Shown here: positions 8,943 through 18,166 of the stretch, piece after piece
Layout: each line of letters opens with the position of its first letter
How positions within the stretch are numbered: position 1 is the stretch's first letter
NCBI RefSeq assembly: GCF_002001045.1
Contig: NZ_MUNR01000014.1
Span: forward strand, 496,001 to 560,000
Reading direction: 5' to 3'
From: Rhodanobacter sp. C01
GTDB lineage: Bacteria > Pseudomonadota > Gammaproteobacteria > Xanthomonadales > Rhodanobacteraceae
Length of the DNA stretch: 64,000 nucleotides
The notes under the pieces: model-generated
The model's database searches: none
What the model was told of the DNA's origin: nothing
What the model saw: the letters and a program-made list of their open reading frames with translations, nothing else
Made by a program: the position numbers and the translations under genes

Positions 8943-11318
8943 ATGAAATTTTCCGAGAATTGGCTGCGCGAGCTGGTCGAGATCAAGGCCGATCGCGCCG
9001 CACTGGCCCATGCGTTGACCATGGCGGGACTGGAAGTGGAAGAACTGACCGTGCTGGGCGAAGGCCTGGCCGGCGTGGTGGTGGCCGAGATCGTCGCCGC
9101 CGAGAAGCATCCCGAAGCCGATCGCCTGCAGGTGTGCAAGGTGGACGCGGGGCAGGGCGAGTTCCTGCAGATCGTCTGCGGCGCGCCGAATGCGCGCGTC
9201 GGCATCAAGGTGCCGCTGGCGATGGTGGGCGCAAGCCTGCCCGGCGGCATGTCGATCAAGGCGGCCAAGCTGCGTGGTGTGGAATCGTTCGGCATGCTGT
9301 GCTCGTCGAAGGAGCTGGGCATCGACGCCGATGCCTCAGGCCTGCTTGAGCTGCCGCTCGATGCGCCAGTAGGTCAGTCGCTCGCTGAATATCTGGGCCT
9401 GCCCGATGCCAGCATCGAGCTGAAGCTGACGCCGAATCGTCCCGACTGCCTGGGCTTAGTGGGGCTGGCGCACGATGTTGCAGCGCTGTTTGGCAGCGCA
9501 GTGAAAGTGCCCGCACAGGCTGCCGCAGCAGTTACCAGCGAAGCACATCGTGGCATCCGGCTCGAAGCCGGCAAGGATGCACCACGCTATCTGGGCCGCA
9601 TCGTCGAAGGCATCGACCCGGCTGCGCGGACCCCGCTGTGGCTGGCCGAGCGCCTGCGCCGTTCCGGTCTGCGCCCGATCAGCGCGGTGGTCGACATCAC
9701 CAACTACGTGATGCTGGAACTGGGTCAGCCGCTGCATGCGTTCGACAACGACACGCTCGAAGGCGACATCGTGGTGCGTCATGCGCACGCTGGCGAAACG
9801 CTGAAGCTGCTCGATGGATCGGCTGCGAAGCTCGATGCCGGCTTCGTGTTGATCGCCGACGAGCACAAGGCGCTCGCGGTGGCTGGCGTGATGGGCGGGT
9901 ACGACTCGCGTGTCACCGATGGCACCCGCAACATTTTCTTGGAATCCGCACACTTCGCACCGGCCGCGATCATGGGGCGTGCACGCAAGCTCGGCATGCA
10001 TACCGATGCCTCGCACCGTTTCGAGCGTGGCGTCGATCCGGAGTTGCCGCGCCGTGCGCTGGAGCGTGCCACCGAGCTGTTGCTGTCGATCGCCGGTGGC
10101 CATGCCGGCCCGGTGCTGGTCGCCGAGAATCTGGCTGACCTGCCGAAGCCGGCGACCGTGGTGCTGCGCCGTACGCGCCTCAAGCGCGTGCTGGGCGTGG
10201 ACGTGGCCGATGCCGAAGTGGCGCGCATTTTCACTGCGCTGGGCATGCAGGTCGAGGTGCATGCCGAGGGATGGCAGATCACCGCGCCCAGCAGCCGCTT
10301 CGACATCGAGCGCGAGGAAGACCTCATCGAGGAAGTGGCGCGCATCTTCGGCTACGACAATATCCCCACGCATTCGCCGGCCGGTGCGCTGGCGCTGGCG
10401 ATCGAGCCGGAAGCACGCATCAACGAGTTGGCGTTGCGCGAACAGCTGGCCGCACGGGGGTACTACGAGGCGGTGAACCTGTCCTTCGTTCCCGCCGAGC
10501 TGCTGGCGCGCTGGGGCTTCACCGAACGATTGGTGCCGCTGGCCAACCCGCTGTCCGCGGATCTGGCGATCATGCGTCCGTCGCTGTTGCCGGGCCTGAT
10601 CGAGGCGTTGCGGCATAACCGGGCTCGCCAGCAGGAGCGCGTGCGACTGTTCGAGGTGGCCCGGGTATTTGCGGCGGGTGATCCGCCGGTGGAGACCCCG
10701 AGCCTGGCGATCGTTGCCTGTGGCAACGCGCGTGGCGAACAATGGGGCGAGCCGTCCCGTCAGCTCGATTTCCACGATCTCAAGGGTGACTTGGATGCCC
10801 TGATTGCCTGGGGCGGCGAGCCGCAGCGCTGGTCGGTGCATGCCGATGTGCCGGGCTGGCTGCATCCTGGCCGCGGCGCGCGGGTGACGCGCGATGGCGC
10901 CACGGTGGGCTATCTCGGTGCGCTGCATCCCCAGCTGGCCAAGGCGCTCGATCTGGGCGCCGACGTGCATGTGCTGGAGCTGGCGCTGGAGCCGCTGCTG
11001 GCTCGGCGCCTGCCGCTGGCGCAACCGGTTCCGCGATTTCCTGCGGTGCGCCGGGACATCGCGATGGATCTGCCGGAAGAAATCAGCTGGTCACAGATCG
11101 AGCAAACCGTTCGCGGCAGTGTGGGTGCGCGCCTGCAGGAACTGCGGCTGTTCGATCGCTACAGCGGCAAAGGGGTCGAAGCAGGCCGAAAAAGTCTCGC
11201 TATGGGCTTGATTTTACAGGACGCTTCACGCACCCTTACTGACGACGACGCGGATCGTTGCGTACGAGAAGCGATAGCTGCGTTGGAGCGGACATGCAAG
11301 GCAAAGCTGCGAGGATGA
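8943..11318 (+). CDS. pheT: Phenylalanyl-tRNA synthetase beta subunit
   Basis: The 791-residue beta subunit contains the N-terminal tRNA-binding OB domain (residues about 40-150, [17 protein letters not shown]), the B3/B4 editing domain that removes Tyr from tRNA-Phe, the B5 domain, a degenerate catalytic core and the C-terminal anticodon-binding ferredoxin-like fold ([15 protein letters not shown] near residue 700). It follows pheS in the operon and ends one base before ihfA. Confidence 0.97.
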   Translation: MKFSENWLRELVEIKADRAALAHALTMAGLEVEELTVLGEGLAGVVVAEIVAAEKHPEADRLQVCKVDAGQGEFLQIVCGAPNARVGIKVPLAMVGASLPGGMSIKAAKLRGVESFGMLCSSKELGIDADASGLLELPLDAPVGQSLAEYLGLPDASIELKLTPNRPDCLGLVGLAHDVAALFGSAVKVPAQAAAAVTSEAHRGIRLEAGKDAPRYLGRIVEGIDPAARTPLWLAERLRRSGLRPISAVVDITNYVMLELGQPLHAFDNDTLEGDIVVRHAHAGETLKLLDGSAAKLDAGFVLIADEHKALAVAGVMGGYDSRVTDGTRNIFLESAHFAPAAIMGRARKLGMHTDASHRFERGVDPELPRRALERATELLLSIAGGHAGPVLVAENLADLPKPATVVLRRTRLKRVLGVDVADAEVARIFTALGMQVEVHAEGWQITAPSSRFDIEREEDLIEEVARIFGYDNIPTHSPAGALALAIEPEARINELALREQLAARGYYEAVNLSFVPAELLARWGFTERLVPLANPLSADLAIMRPSLLPGLIEALRHNRARQQERVRLFEVARVFAAGDPPVETPSLAIVACGNARGEQWGEPSRQLDFHDLKGDLDALIAWGGEPQRWSVHADVPGWLHPGRGARVTRDGATVGYLGALHPQLAKALDLGADVHVLELALEPLLARRLPLAQPVPRFPAVRRDIAMDLPEEISWSQIEQTVRGSVGARLQELRLFDRYSGKGVEAGRKSLAMGLILQDASRTLTDDDADRCVREAIAALERTCKAKLRG

Positions 11319-11319
11319 A

Positions 11320-11619
11320 ATGGCGCTGACCAAGGCGGAAATGGCCGAGCGGCTGTTCCTCGATGTAGGCCTCAACAAGCGTGAGGCGAAGGAATTCGTG
11401 GACGCCTACTTCGAGGTAGTCCGCGAGGCGTTGGAAAATGGGGAGCAGGTGAAGTTGTCCGGTTTCGGCAACTTCGATCTGCGGCTGAAGAACCAGCGAC
11501 CGGGGCGCAACCCGAAAACCGGCGAGGAGATTCCGATCTCCGCGCGGCGCGTGGTGACGTTCCGGCCGGGACAGAAACTCAAGGTAAGAGTCGAGGGCTA
11601 TGCTGGATCAAGGGAATAA
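11320..11619 (+). CDS. ihfA: Integration host factor alpha subunit
   Basis: IHF-alpha (99 residues) pairs with IHF-beta to bend DNA by about 160 degrees and helps sigma-54 promoters, recombination and replication. [13 protein letters not shown], the core [26 protein letters not shown] with the DNA-intercalating Pro, and [16 protein letters not shown] are typical. It begins one base after pheT and overlaps the following MerR-type gene by 20 bases, so the three are translated from one message. Confidence 0.97.
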   Translation: MALTKAEMAERLFLDVGLNKREAKEFVDAYFEVVREALENGEQVKLSGFGNFDLRLKNQRPGRNPKTGEEIPISARRVVTFRPGQKLKVRVEGYAGSRE

Positions 11620-11956
11620 CACAGAACTGCCCGCCATTCCGGCCAAGCGCTACTTCACCATCGGTGAGGTTGGCGAGCTTTGCGGTGTGAAGCCCCATGT
11701 GCTGCGTTACTGGGAGCAGGAATTTCCTGCGCTCAATCCGGTCAAGCGCCGCGGCAACCGACGTTATTACCAGCGCCATGACGTGCTGATGATCCGCCAG
11801 ATCCGCTCACTGCTCTACGACGAGGGCTTCACCATCACCGGCGCGCGCGCGCGGCTGGAAGGCCCGCAGGCGCGGCTGGAGGCGAGCATGTCGCATCAGA
11901 TCGTGCACCAGGTGCGACTGGAGCTGGAGGAAGTGCTGACGCTGCTGCGTCGCTGA
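11600..11956 (+). CDS. MerR-family transcriptional regulator
   Basis: A 118-residue protein with an N-terminal MerR winged helix ([24 protein letters not shown], residues about 15-38, then [13 protein letters not shown]) and a short C-terminal helix for dimerisation. It lacks the C-terminal cysteines of metal-sensing MerR proteins. A gene of this type follows ihfA in many gamma- and betaproteobacteria; its target is not known to me. It overlaps ihfA by 20 bases and ends 69 bases before tRNA-Pro. Confidence 0.9.
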   Translation: MLDQGNNTELPAIPAKRYFTIGEVGELCGVKPHVLRYWEQEFPALNPVKRRGNRRYYQRHDVLMIRQIRSLLYDEGFTITGARARLEGPQARLEASMSHQIVHQVRLELEEVLTLLRR

Positions 11957-12025
11957 AAGCAGTTGCTCGTCGTGGCTTCCGGCATGGCCCGGTGAGCTGC
12001 TAGACTTGCGGACTTGCTGATCAGT

Positions 12026-12102
12026 CGGGGCGTAGCGCAGCCTGGTAGCGCATCTGCCTGGGGGGCAGAGGGTCGTCGGTTCAAATCCGGCCGCCCCGAC
12101 CA
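12026..12102 (+). tRNA. tRNA-Pro(GGG)
   Basis: A 77-base cloverleaf: the acceptor stem CGGGGCG pairs with CGCCCCG, then come the D arm with TAGCGCAGCCTGGTAGCGC, the anticodon stem TCTGC/GCAGA with the loop CTGGGGG (anticodon GGG), and the T arm with GGTTCAAATCC. CCA is encoded. The first pair C1-G72 is characteristic of proline tRNAs. It follows the thrS-to-merR operon. Confidence 0.97.
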
Positions 12103-12119
12103 ATTCGCAAGCATCACGT

Positions 12120-12148
12120 GACGGCGCCCTTGGGCGCCGTTGTCGTTT
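12120..12148 (+). terminator. Hairpin downstream of tRNA-Pro
   Basis: The stem ACGGCGCC/GGCGCCGT with the loop CTTG is followed by TGTCGTTTGT, a poor T tract. It begins 18 bases after the tRNA and plausibly ends the tRNA transcript. Confidence 0.6.
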
Positions 12149-12216
12149 GTACGCAGGCGACAACACAGGCAATCGCGCTAGGCTGTGCCGGAATCCGTCC
12201 AGCCAGGAGGTTGCGT

Positions 12217-12963
12217 ATGCCGTTGAACAGCTGTCATCCGGATGCCCCGCACATCAAGTTGAAGGCGCCTGACTGGTATGTCTCGGCGCTGATGCTTGAT
12301 CGTGCGCTGGACGCGATCCTGCGCCGGCTCAAGAAGCTGGACCGCGAGCATGACATTCCCTACCTCGCTGGTTACAGCCAGGACGGCAAGACGATCTACA
12401 TCGACCGTCATTTGCCGAAGAGCTTCACCTTCCGTGGCCGTACGGTCGAAGTGGATCGCTTCCTGATCCTGCATGAGGAAGTGGAGAAGACCCTGATCGA
12501 CCAGCTCGGCCTGCACTATCTGCATGCCCACCAGATCGCCACCCGCGCCGAGGAAGCGGCGGTGAATGCCGAGCGCATCACCTGGAAGGCGTATGACCGC
12601 TTCATGCAGAAATACGTGAAATCGATCGGCGACGAACACCTGGTCAAGGTCCCTGCGGATCTCGATCTGAAGCCATACCGCGACTATCACGATTACGACC
12701 TGATGCAGCGGATGGCGCAGCATATTGATCGCACGCCTGGTACCAGTGCGAAGTTGCGCAATGAGCTGAAGGAATATGCCGCGGCGTTCCGCGAGCAGCA
12801 CCGGCTGGAGCAGCGTCATGCGGCGGCTGGAAAGCCCTCAGCCAAGGCAGCTGCAGCGAGCGGGAATGGCGGCAAGCGTGCAGCCACGAAAACCCCGGCG
12901 AAGAAGGTGGTAGCCGCAAGAACGCCTGCCTCGCCCGGCAAGCCTCGTCCGTCCACCACTTGA
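12217..12963 (+). CDS. Uncharacterised conserved-looking protein with Ala/Lys-rich tail
   Basis: I do not recognise this 248-residue protein. The start ATG 12217 follows a perfect AGGAGG by six bases, overriding the longer open frame that runs into the tRNA terminator. Residues 1-200 look globular and charged; the segment HEEVEK (about residue 90) followed some 15 residues later by LHYLHAHQIATRAEEAA contains His/Glu spacing reminiscent of a zincin-like metal site, but this is weak. The last 45 residues are Ala/Lys/Pro-rich and probably disordered. It stands alone between tRNA-Pro and serA. No signal peptide or membrane segment is seen. Confidence 0.7.
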   Translation: MPLNSCHPDAPHIKLKAPDWYVSALMLDRALDAILRRLKKLDREHDIPYLAGYSQDGKTIYIDRHLPKSFTFRGRTVEVDRFLILHEEVEKTLIDQLGLHYLHAHQIATRAEEAAVNAERITWKAYDRFMQKYVKSIGDEHLVKVPADLDLKPYRDYHDYDLMQRMAQHIDRTPGTSAKLRNELKEYAAAFREQHRLEQRHAAAGKPSAKAAAASGNGGKRAATKTPAKKVVAARTPASPGKPRPSTT

Positions 12964-12974
12964 TGCGGATGGTC

Positions 12975-13009
12975 GTGCGGCAGCCGTGCGAGCGCACGGA
13001 CTGCCGCAC
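12975..13009 (+). terminator. Hairpin between convergent genes
   Basis: GTGCGGCAG (12975-12983) pairs with CTGCCGCAC (13001-13009), continued inward by CCGTGC/GCACGG around a GAGC loop: 15 bp with one bulged A. It lacks a T tract but sits between the convergent stops of the unknown gene and serA, so it may block both transcripts. Confidence 0.5.
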
Positions 13010-13013
13010 GCGA

Positions 13014-14246
13014 TCAATACAGAACGCGGCTGCGCAGGGTGCCGGGGATCGCCGCCAGTTGGCCCTTGAGTTCGCTGGCCTGCTGCGCGTCGGCACTGAC
13101 ATCGATCACCACGTAGCCGACCTCGCTGTCGGTCTGCAGGAACTGTGCATCGATGTTGATGTTGCCGGCCGAGAACAGCTCGTTGATGCGTGAAAGCGTG
13201 CCTGGCACGTTGCGGTGGATGTGCAGCAGGCGGCGACTGTGCGGGTGTTCGGGCAGGGTGACTTCGGGGAAATTCACCGCCGACAGGGTGGAGCCGTTGT
13301 CGCTGTAACGGATCAGCTTGCTGGCAACCTCGATGCCGATGTTGTCCTGCGCCTCCAGCGTGCTGCCGCCGATGTGCGGGGTGAGGATGACGTTGTCCAT
13401 GCCGACCAGCGGCGAGACGAAGGCATCGTCGTTGCCTTTCGGTTCGAGCGGGAAGACATCCACCGCGGCGCCTGCCAGGTGACCATCACGCAGCGCCGCG
13501 GCCAATGCGTCGATGTCCACCACGCTGCCGCGCGAGGCGTTGATCAGCATCGCGCCGGCGCGCATCTTCGCCAGTTGTTCGCGCCTGATCATCAGCTGCG
13601 TGGCGGGAGTTTCCGGCACGTGCAGGGTGACCACGTCGGCGCGTTCGAGCAGTTCGTCGAGACTGGAGACCGCGCGGGCATTGCCCAGCGAAAGCTTGGT
13701 TTCGATGTCGTGGAAGATCACCCGCATGCCAAGGCTCTCGGCCAGTACGCCGATCTGGGTGCCGATGTGGCCGTAGCCGACGATGCCGAGCACCTTGTCA
13801 CGCGTTTCGAAGCTGCCGGCGGCGGACTTGGTCCAGCCGCCGCGATGGCACAGTGCATTTTTCTGCGGGATGCCGCGCAACAGCATGATCGCTTCGGCGA
13901 TCACCAGCTCGGCCACGCTGCGCGTATTGGAGTAGGGCGCATTGAACACCGGCACGCCGAGCTTTCTGGCAGCGGCCAGATCCACCTGATTGGTTCCGAT
14001 GCAGAAGCAGCCCACCGCAAGCAGCCGCTTGGCCTGCGCCAGCACATCTTCGCTGAGCTGGGTGCGCGAACGGATGCCGACGATATGTGCGTCGGCGATG
14101 CGCTGCCGCAACTCGGCCTCCGGCAACGATTTCGCATGCAGTTCGACCTGACTGTAACCGGCGCGGTGAAAGCTCTCGACCGCGCTGGCGCTGACGCCCT
14201 CCAGCAGCAACACCTTGATGTCTTGGCGGGGGTAGGAGGTTTGCAT
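13014..14246 (-). CDS. serA: D-3-phosphoglycerate dehydrogenase
   Basis: SerA carries out the first step of serine synthesis, NAD-linked oxidation of 3-phosphoglycerate, and in several bacteria also reduces 2-oxoglutarate to D-2-hydroxyglutarate. The 410 residues equal the E. coli length. Visible are the Rossmann motif GIVGYGHIGTQIG with a downstream Asp (FHDIE), catalytic-site segments SRGSVVDIDAL and LTPHIGGSTLEAQ, and a C-terminal ACT domain for serine feedback (HRNVPGTLSRINELFS). The start is the ATG at 14246 (MQTSYPRQDIKVLLLEG) with a GGAGG just upstream; the open frame upstream of it is an antisense shadow. It is divergent from a D2HGDH-like oxidase. Confidence 0.96.
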   Translation of the reverse strand: MQTSYPRQDIKVLLLEGVSASAVESFHRAGYSQVELHAKSLPEAELRQRIADAHIVGIRSRTQLSEDVLAQAKRLLAVGCFCIGTNQVDLAAARKLGVPVFNAPYSNTRSVAELVIAEAIMLLRGIPQKNALCHRGGWTKSAAGSFETRDKVLGIVGYGHIGTQIGVLAESLGMRVIFHDIETKLSLGNARAVSSLDELLERADVVTLHVPETPATQLMIRREQLAKMRAGAMLINASRGSVVDIDALAAALRDGHLAGAAVDVFPLEPKGNDDAFVSPLVGMDNVILTPHIGGSTLEAQDNIGIEVASKLIRYSDNGSTLSAVNFPEVTLPEHPHSRRLLHIHRNVPGTLSRINELFSAGNINIDAQFLQTDSEVGYVVIDVSADAQQASELKGQLAAIPGTLRSRVLY

Positions 14247-14366
14247 GCGTCGGCCCGGGCAGGAAGGAGTTCCTACTATGCCAGAGCCGGAGACGATTTG
14301 CGGCGCTGCAACACTGGACGTGGCGCGAGGTGGCTGGCAGGCTGTACGAACACTCTGGAGTCCTGC

Positions 14367-15752
14367 ATGTCTGACGCCCGCCTTGCCGTCCTGTCCCGCC
14401 GGCTGCCCGATCTGCGCCTGCTCACGGCAGCGGGGGATCTGGAGCATTACGGCCGTGACTGGACCAGGCGCTGGACGCCAGCACCACTGGCCATCGCGTT
14501 GCCGACGAGCATCGACGAGGTGCAGGCGATCGTGCGCTGGGCCAACGAGCAAGACGTGGCCATCGTACCCTCGGGCGGCCGTACGGGTTTGTCCGGCGGG
14601 GCGGTTGCCGCGAATGGCGAGCTGGTGCTCAGCCTGGAGCGCATGAACCGCGTACTCGATTTCGATGCGGTCGATCGCACGCTTGTCGTGCAGCCGGGCA
14701 TCATCCTGCAGACTGTGCACGAAGCCGCGCACACACATGGCCTGATCTATCCGGTCGATTTCGCCGCCCGCGGTTCGTGCTCGATCGGCGGCAATATCGC
14801 CACCAATGCGGGTGGCATCCGGGTGATCCGCTACGGCAACACGCGCGAATGGATCGTCGGGTTGAAGGTTGTGGCCGGCAACGGCGAGCTGCTGGAACTC
14901 AACCGCGGCCTGATCAAGAACTCCAGCGGCTACGATTTCCGCCAGCTGATGATCGGTTCGGAAGGCACGCTGGGGATCGTGGTGGAAGCCACGTTGAAGC
15001 TCACCGACCCACCGCCGTCGTCACAGGTGATGCTGCTGGCGTTGCCGGATATGGATGCCTTGATGCGGGTGTTTGCACTGTTCCGCGAACGGCTGCAGCT
15101 GCAGGCGTTCGAGTTCTTCACCGAAGTGGCGCTTAAGCACGTGCTGGCGCACGGGGCACAGCGGGCCATCGACGGCGACTATCCGTATTACGTGGTGACC
15201 GAGTTCGATGCCGATGACGAACCAGCGCAGGACGCCGCACTGGCGGCATTCGAACATGCCCTGGAGCAGGGCTGGGTCAGCGATGGCGTGATCGCGCAAA
15301 GTGAAGCGCAGGCGGCTGCGCTCTGGCGGTTGCGCGAAGGCGTCACGGAGAGCCTGGCATCGCGACGCCCGTACAAGAACGACGTGTCGGTGCGGATCAG
15401 CGCAGTGCCGGCGTTCCTGCACGAGATGCAGGCGTTGCTGGCACACGAGTATCCGCAGATCGAGGTGGTCTGGTTCGGCCATATCGGTGACGGCAACCTG
15501 CACATCAACGTGCTGCGGCCGGAAGACTTGCCCGAAGTGGCGTTCATTGCGCAATGCGAGCATGTCACCAAGTTGCTGGCGGAGACCCTGCAGCGACATG
15601 GTGGCAGCATCTCGGCCGAGCATGGCATCGGGCTGGTCAAGCGGGCCTACCTGGAGAGCACCCGCAGTGCGGCGGAAATCGCGCTGATGCAGGGCGTGCG
15701 CAAGGTGTTCGACCCGAACGGCATCTTCAATCCGGGTAAGCTTTTTTGCTGA
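14367..15752 (+). CDS. FAD-linked oxidase, probable D-2-hydroxyglutarate dehydrogenase
   Basis: A 461-residue flavoprotein of the vanillyl-alcohol-oxidase fold. The FAD-binding domain has PSGGRTGLSGGAV (about residue 71), SCSIGGNIATNAGG and SSGYDFRQLMIGSEGTLGIV; the C-terminal domain has WFGHIGDGNLHINV and SAEHGIGLVKRAYL ending in NPGKLFC. Close relatives include D-lactate, glycolate and D-2-hydroxyglutarate dehydrogenases. Its position 120 bases from the divergent serA favours D-2-hydroxyglutarate: SerA is known to make that compound as a by-product that drives its reaction, and D2HGDH returns it to 2-oxoglutarate. The GGAG before ATG 14367 fixes the start. Substrate is inferred from context. 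Confidence 0.85.
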   Translation: MSDARLAVLSRRLPDLRLLTAAGDLEHYGRDWTRRWTPAPLAIALPTSIDEVQAIVRWANEQDVAIVPSGGRTGLSGGAVAANGELVLSLERMNRVLDFDAVDRTLVVQPGIILQTVHEAAHTHGLIYPVDFAARGSCSIGGNIATNAGGIRVIRYGNTREWIVGLKVVAGNGELLELNRGLIKNSSGYDFRQLMIGSEGTLGIVVEATLKLTDPPPSSQVMLLALPDMDALMRVFALFRERLQLQAFEFFTEVALKHVLAHGAQRAIDGDYPYYVVTEFDADDEPAQDAALAAFEHALEQGWVSDGVIAQSEAQAAALWRLREGVTESLASRRPYKNDVSVRISAVPAFLHEMQALLAHEYPQIEVVWFGHIGDGNLHINVLRPEDLPEVAFIAQCEHVTKLLAETLQRHGGSISAEHGIGLVKRAYLESTRSAAEIALMQGVRKVFDPNGIFNPGKLFC

Positions 15753-15812
15753 CGCCTGAGGGCCTCCAAACGAGGCCCATGTTAATCTGCACGGCTTGTC
15801 CGTTCGTTTTGA

Positions 15813-16778
<966 letters not shown>

Positions 16779-16786
16779 GTTCTTCA

Positions 16787-16808
16787 AGCCGCTCGTGCAA
16801 GAGCGGCT
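16787..16808 (+). terminator. Hairpin between convergent pip and upp
   Basis: The eight-base stem AGCCGCTC/GAGCGGCT with the loop GTGCAA lies between the pip and upp stops. No T tract follows on either strand, so terminator function is only suggested by position. Confidence 0.45.
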
Positions 16809-16814
16809 CTCCCA

Positions 16815-17459
16815 TCATTCATTGGCCGACAGTTGCTTGGTGCCGAAGATCTTGTCGCCGGCATCGCCGAGGCCGGGCAGGATGTAGCCGTGCTCGTTCA
16901 GGCGTTCGTCGATCGAGGCGGTATAGATCTCGATGTCCGGATGCGCGGCCTCGATACGCTGGAGGCCTTCCGGTGCGGCGACCAGAAACAGTCCCTTGAT
17001 GCGTTTGCAGCCGGCCGCTTTCAGCATGTCGACAGCGGCGATCAGGGTGCCGGCGGTGGCCAGCATCGGGTCGACGATCAGCGCGATGCGCTCGTCCATG
17101 CGGCCGCTGAGCTTTTCGTAATAGGCGACCGGTTGCAAGGTGTGTTCGTCACGCTGCACGCCGACCACGCTGACCTTGGCCGACGGGATCATGTCGAGCA
17201 CGCCAGGCAACATGCCCAAGCCGGCACGCAGGATCGGCACGATGGTGATCTTCTTGCCCTTGATCCGGTGCACCTGCAGCGGGCCGGCCCAGCCGGCGAT
17301 CTGTTCCTCGACGGTGTCCAGATCCTTGGTGGCTTCGTAGGTGAGCAGCGCGGCGACCTCGGAGGCCAGCTCGCGGAATTCCTTGGTGCTGATGCCGGCG
17401 CGACGCATCAGGCCGAGCTTGTGCCGGATCAGTGGATGACGAACTTCGACGATCTTCAT
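16815..17459 (-). CDS. upp: Uracil phosphoribosyltransferase
   Basis: This salvage enzyme converts uracil and PRPP to UMP. The 214 residues start at [19 protein letters not shown], the typical N-terminus. The PRPP-binding loop [19 protein letters not shown] and the uracil-binding C-terminus [12 protein letters not shown] are intact. The start codon has only a weak ribosome-binding site, and the leader contains a GACTGTC/GACAGTC stem (17463-17499) that ends just before the start codon and could modulate translation. Confidence 0.96.
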   Translation of the reverse strand: MKIVEVRHPLIRHKLGLMRRAGISTKEFRELASEVAALLTYEATKDLDTVEEQIAGWAGPLQVHRIKGKKITIVPILRAGLGMLPGVLDMIPSAKVSVVGVQRDEHTLQPVAYYEKLSGRMDERIALIVDPMLATAGTLIAAVDMLKAAGCKRIKGLFLVAAPEGLQRIEAAHPDIEIYTASIDERLNEHGYILPGLGDAGDKIFGTKQLSANE

Positions 17460-17519
17460 GGTGACTGTCTTCAAAGGCAGCGCATGGTGCGCGACAGTCG
17501 AGGAGCTTAGCGAAGCAGC

Positions 17520-17557
17520 CCTGTACACGCACGCATGATCATGTGTGCGTGTACAGG
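17520..17557. repeat. 38-bp near-perfect palindrome between upp and psiF-like gene
   Basis: Positions 17520-17532 (CCTGTACACGCAC) are the exact reverse complement of 17545-17557, and the centre CATGATCATG (17534-17543) is itself palindromic; only one symmetric pair fails to match, and it would form G-T. As RNA this is an 18-19 bp hairpin without T tract, 17 bases beyond the psiF-like stop and 60 bases upstream of upp. It may be a terminator, an mRNA 3' stabiliser or a protein-binding operator. Confidence 0.7.
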
Positions 17558-17574
17558 ACGTGGTGACGCGAGGG

Positions 17575-17976
17575 TTACGGCGTGGCGGCGGCTGCCGCGC
17601 TGCCCTTCAGACAGCTGCTCATGAAGGTCTTGTGGGCCGCACCAGTCGGTGCCTGGGTCTTGGCCTGGGCATTGCAGCTCTTCATCTTTTCCTGCTGGGT
17701 CTGCTTGGCGGTCATCGGTGCGGCTGCGGCAGGCGCTGCTGCAGCGGGCGTTGCCGCGGCCGTGCTACCACCCTTCATGCAGGTGCTTACCGCGCTCTTG
17801 TAGTCGGCCCCCTTTTTGCCCTTCGCGGCACTGCTGCAGTCAGACATGCGCTGCTGCGACGAGCTGAGCGTCTTGGCGGCAGGAGCGGCTGCGCTGGTCT
17901 GCGGCGTAGCTGCGAACGCGGTGCCCGCAAAGGCGAAAGCGGCACTGATGACCAGCATGCGTACTGACATCGACAT
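17575..17976 (-). CDS. PsiF-repeat secreted protein
   Basis: A 133-residue exported protein. An N-terminal signal peptide ([22 protein letters not shown]) is followed by two PsiF repeats of about 35 residues, each with a Cys pair: [25 protein letters not shown] and [11 protein letters not shown]...[10 protein letters not shown], separated by an Ala/Pro-rich linker. PsiF in E. coli is induced by phosphate starvation, but its function is unknown. GGAGG precedes the ATG by seven bases. The 190 bases upstream (17977-18166) hold no gene. Confidence 0.85.
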   Translation of the reverse strand: MSMSVRMLVISAAFAFAGTAFAATPQTSAAAPAAKTLSSSQQRMSDCSSAAKGKKGADYKSAVSTCMKGGSTAAATPAAAAPAAAAPMTAKQTQQEKMKSCNAQAKTQAPTGAAHKTFMSSCLKGSAAAAATP

Positions 17977-18166
17977 CGTGGAGTCCTCCCTAGGTGACCG
18001 GCAGCTGCCGGCGTGGCAAGTCTATGCCGGCTGGCGACTGTCGTGGAAGGTCGGCGGATATCGGATGTACACGGTATTCATCTATGGCAACGCAGCCTGA
18101 CTGCAATTGCCATGGACAAGGTCCGGGTAAAGCCTCTGCTAAGTTTGCCGGAGCAGAGCCAACCGG

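Noticed and set aside
12026-12216. tRNA-Pro as an integration site of a genomic island
   Set aside because: No direct repeat of the tRNA 3' end, integrase or shift in base composition was seen; the genes beyond it are core genes.
13215-14360. Long plus-strand open frame running into the D2HGDH-like gene
   Set aside because: This stretch is the antisense of serA; a ribosome-binding site and the family N-terminus place the real start at 14367.
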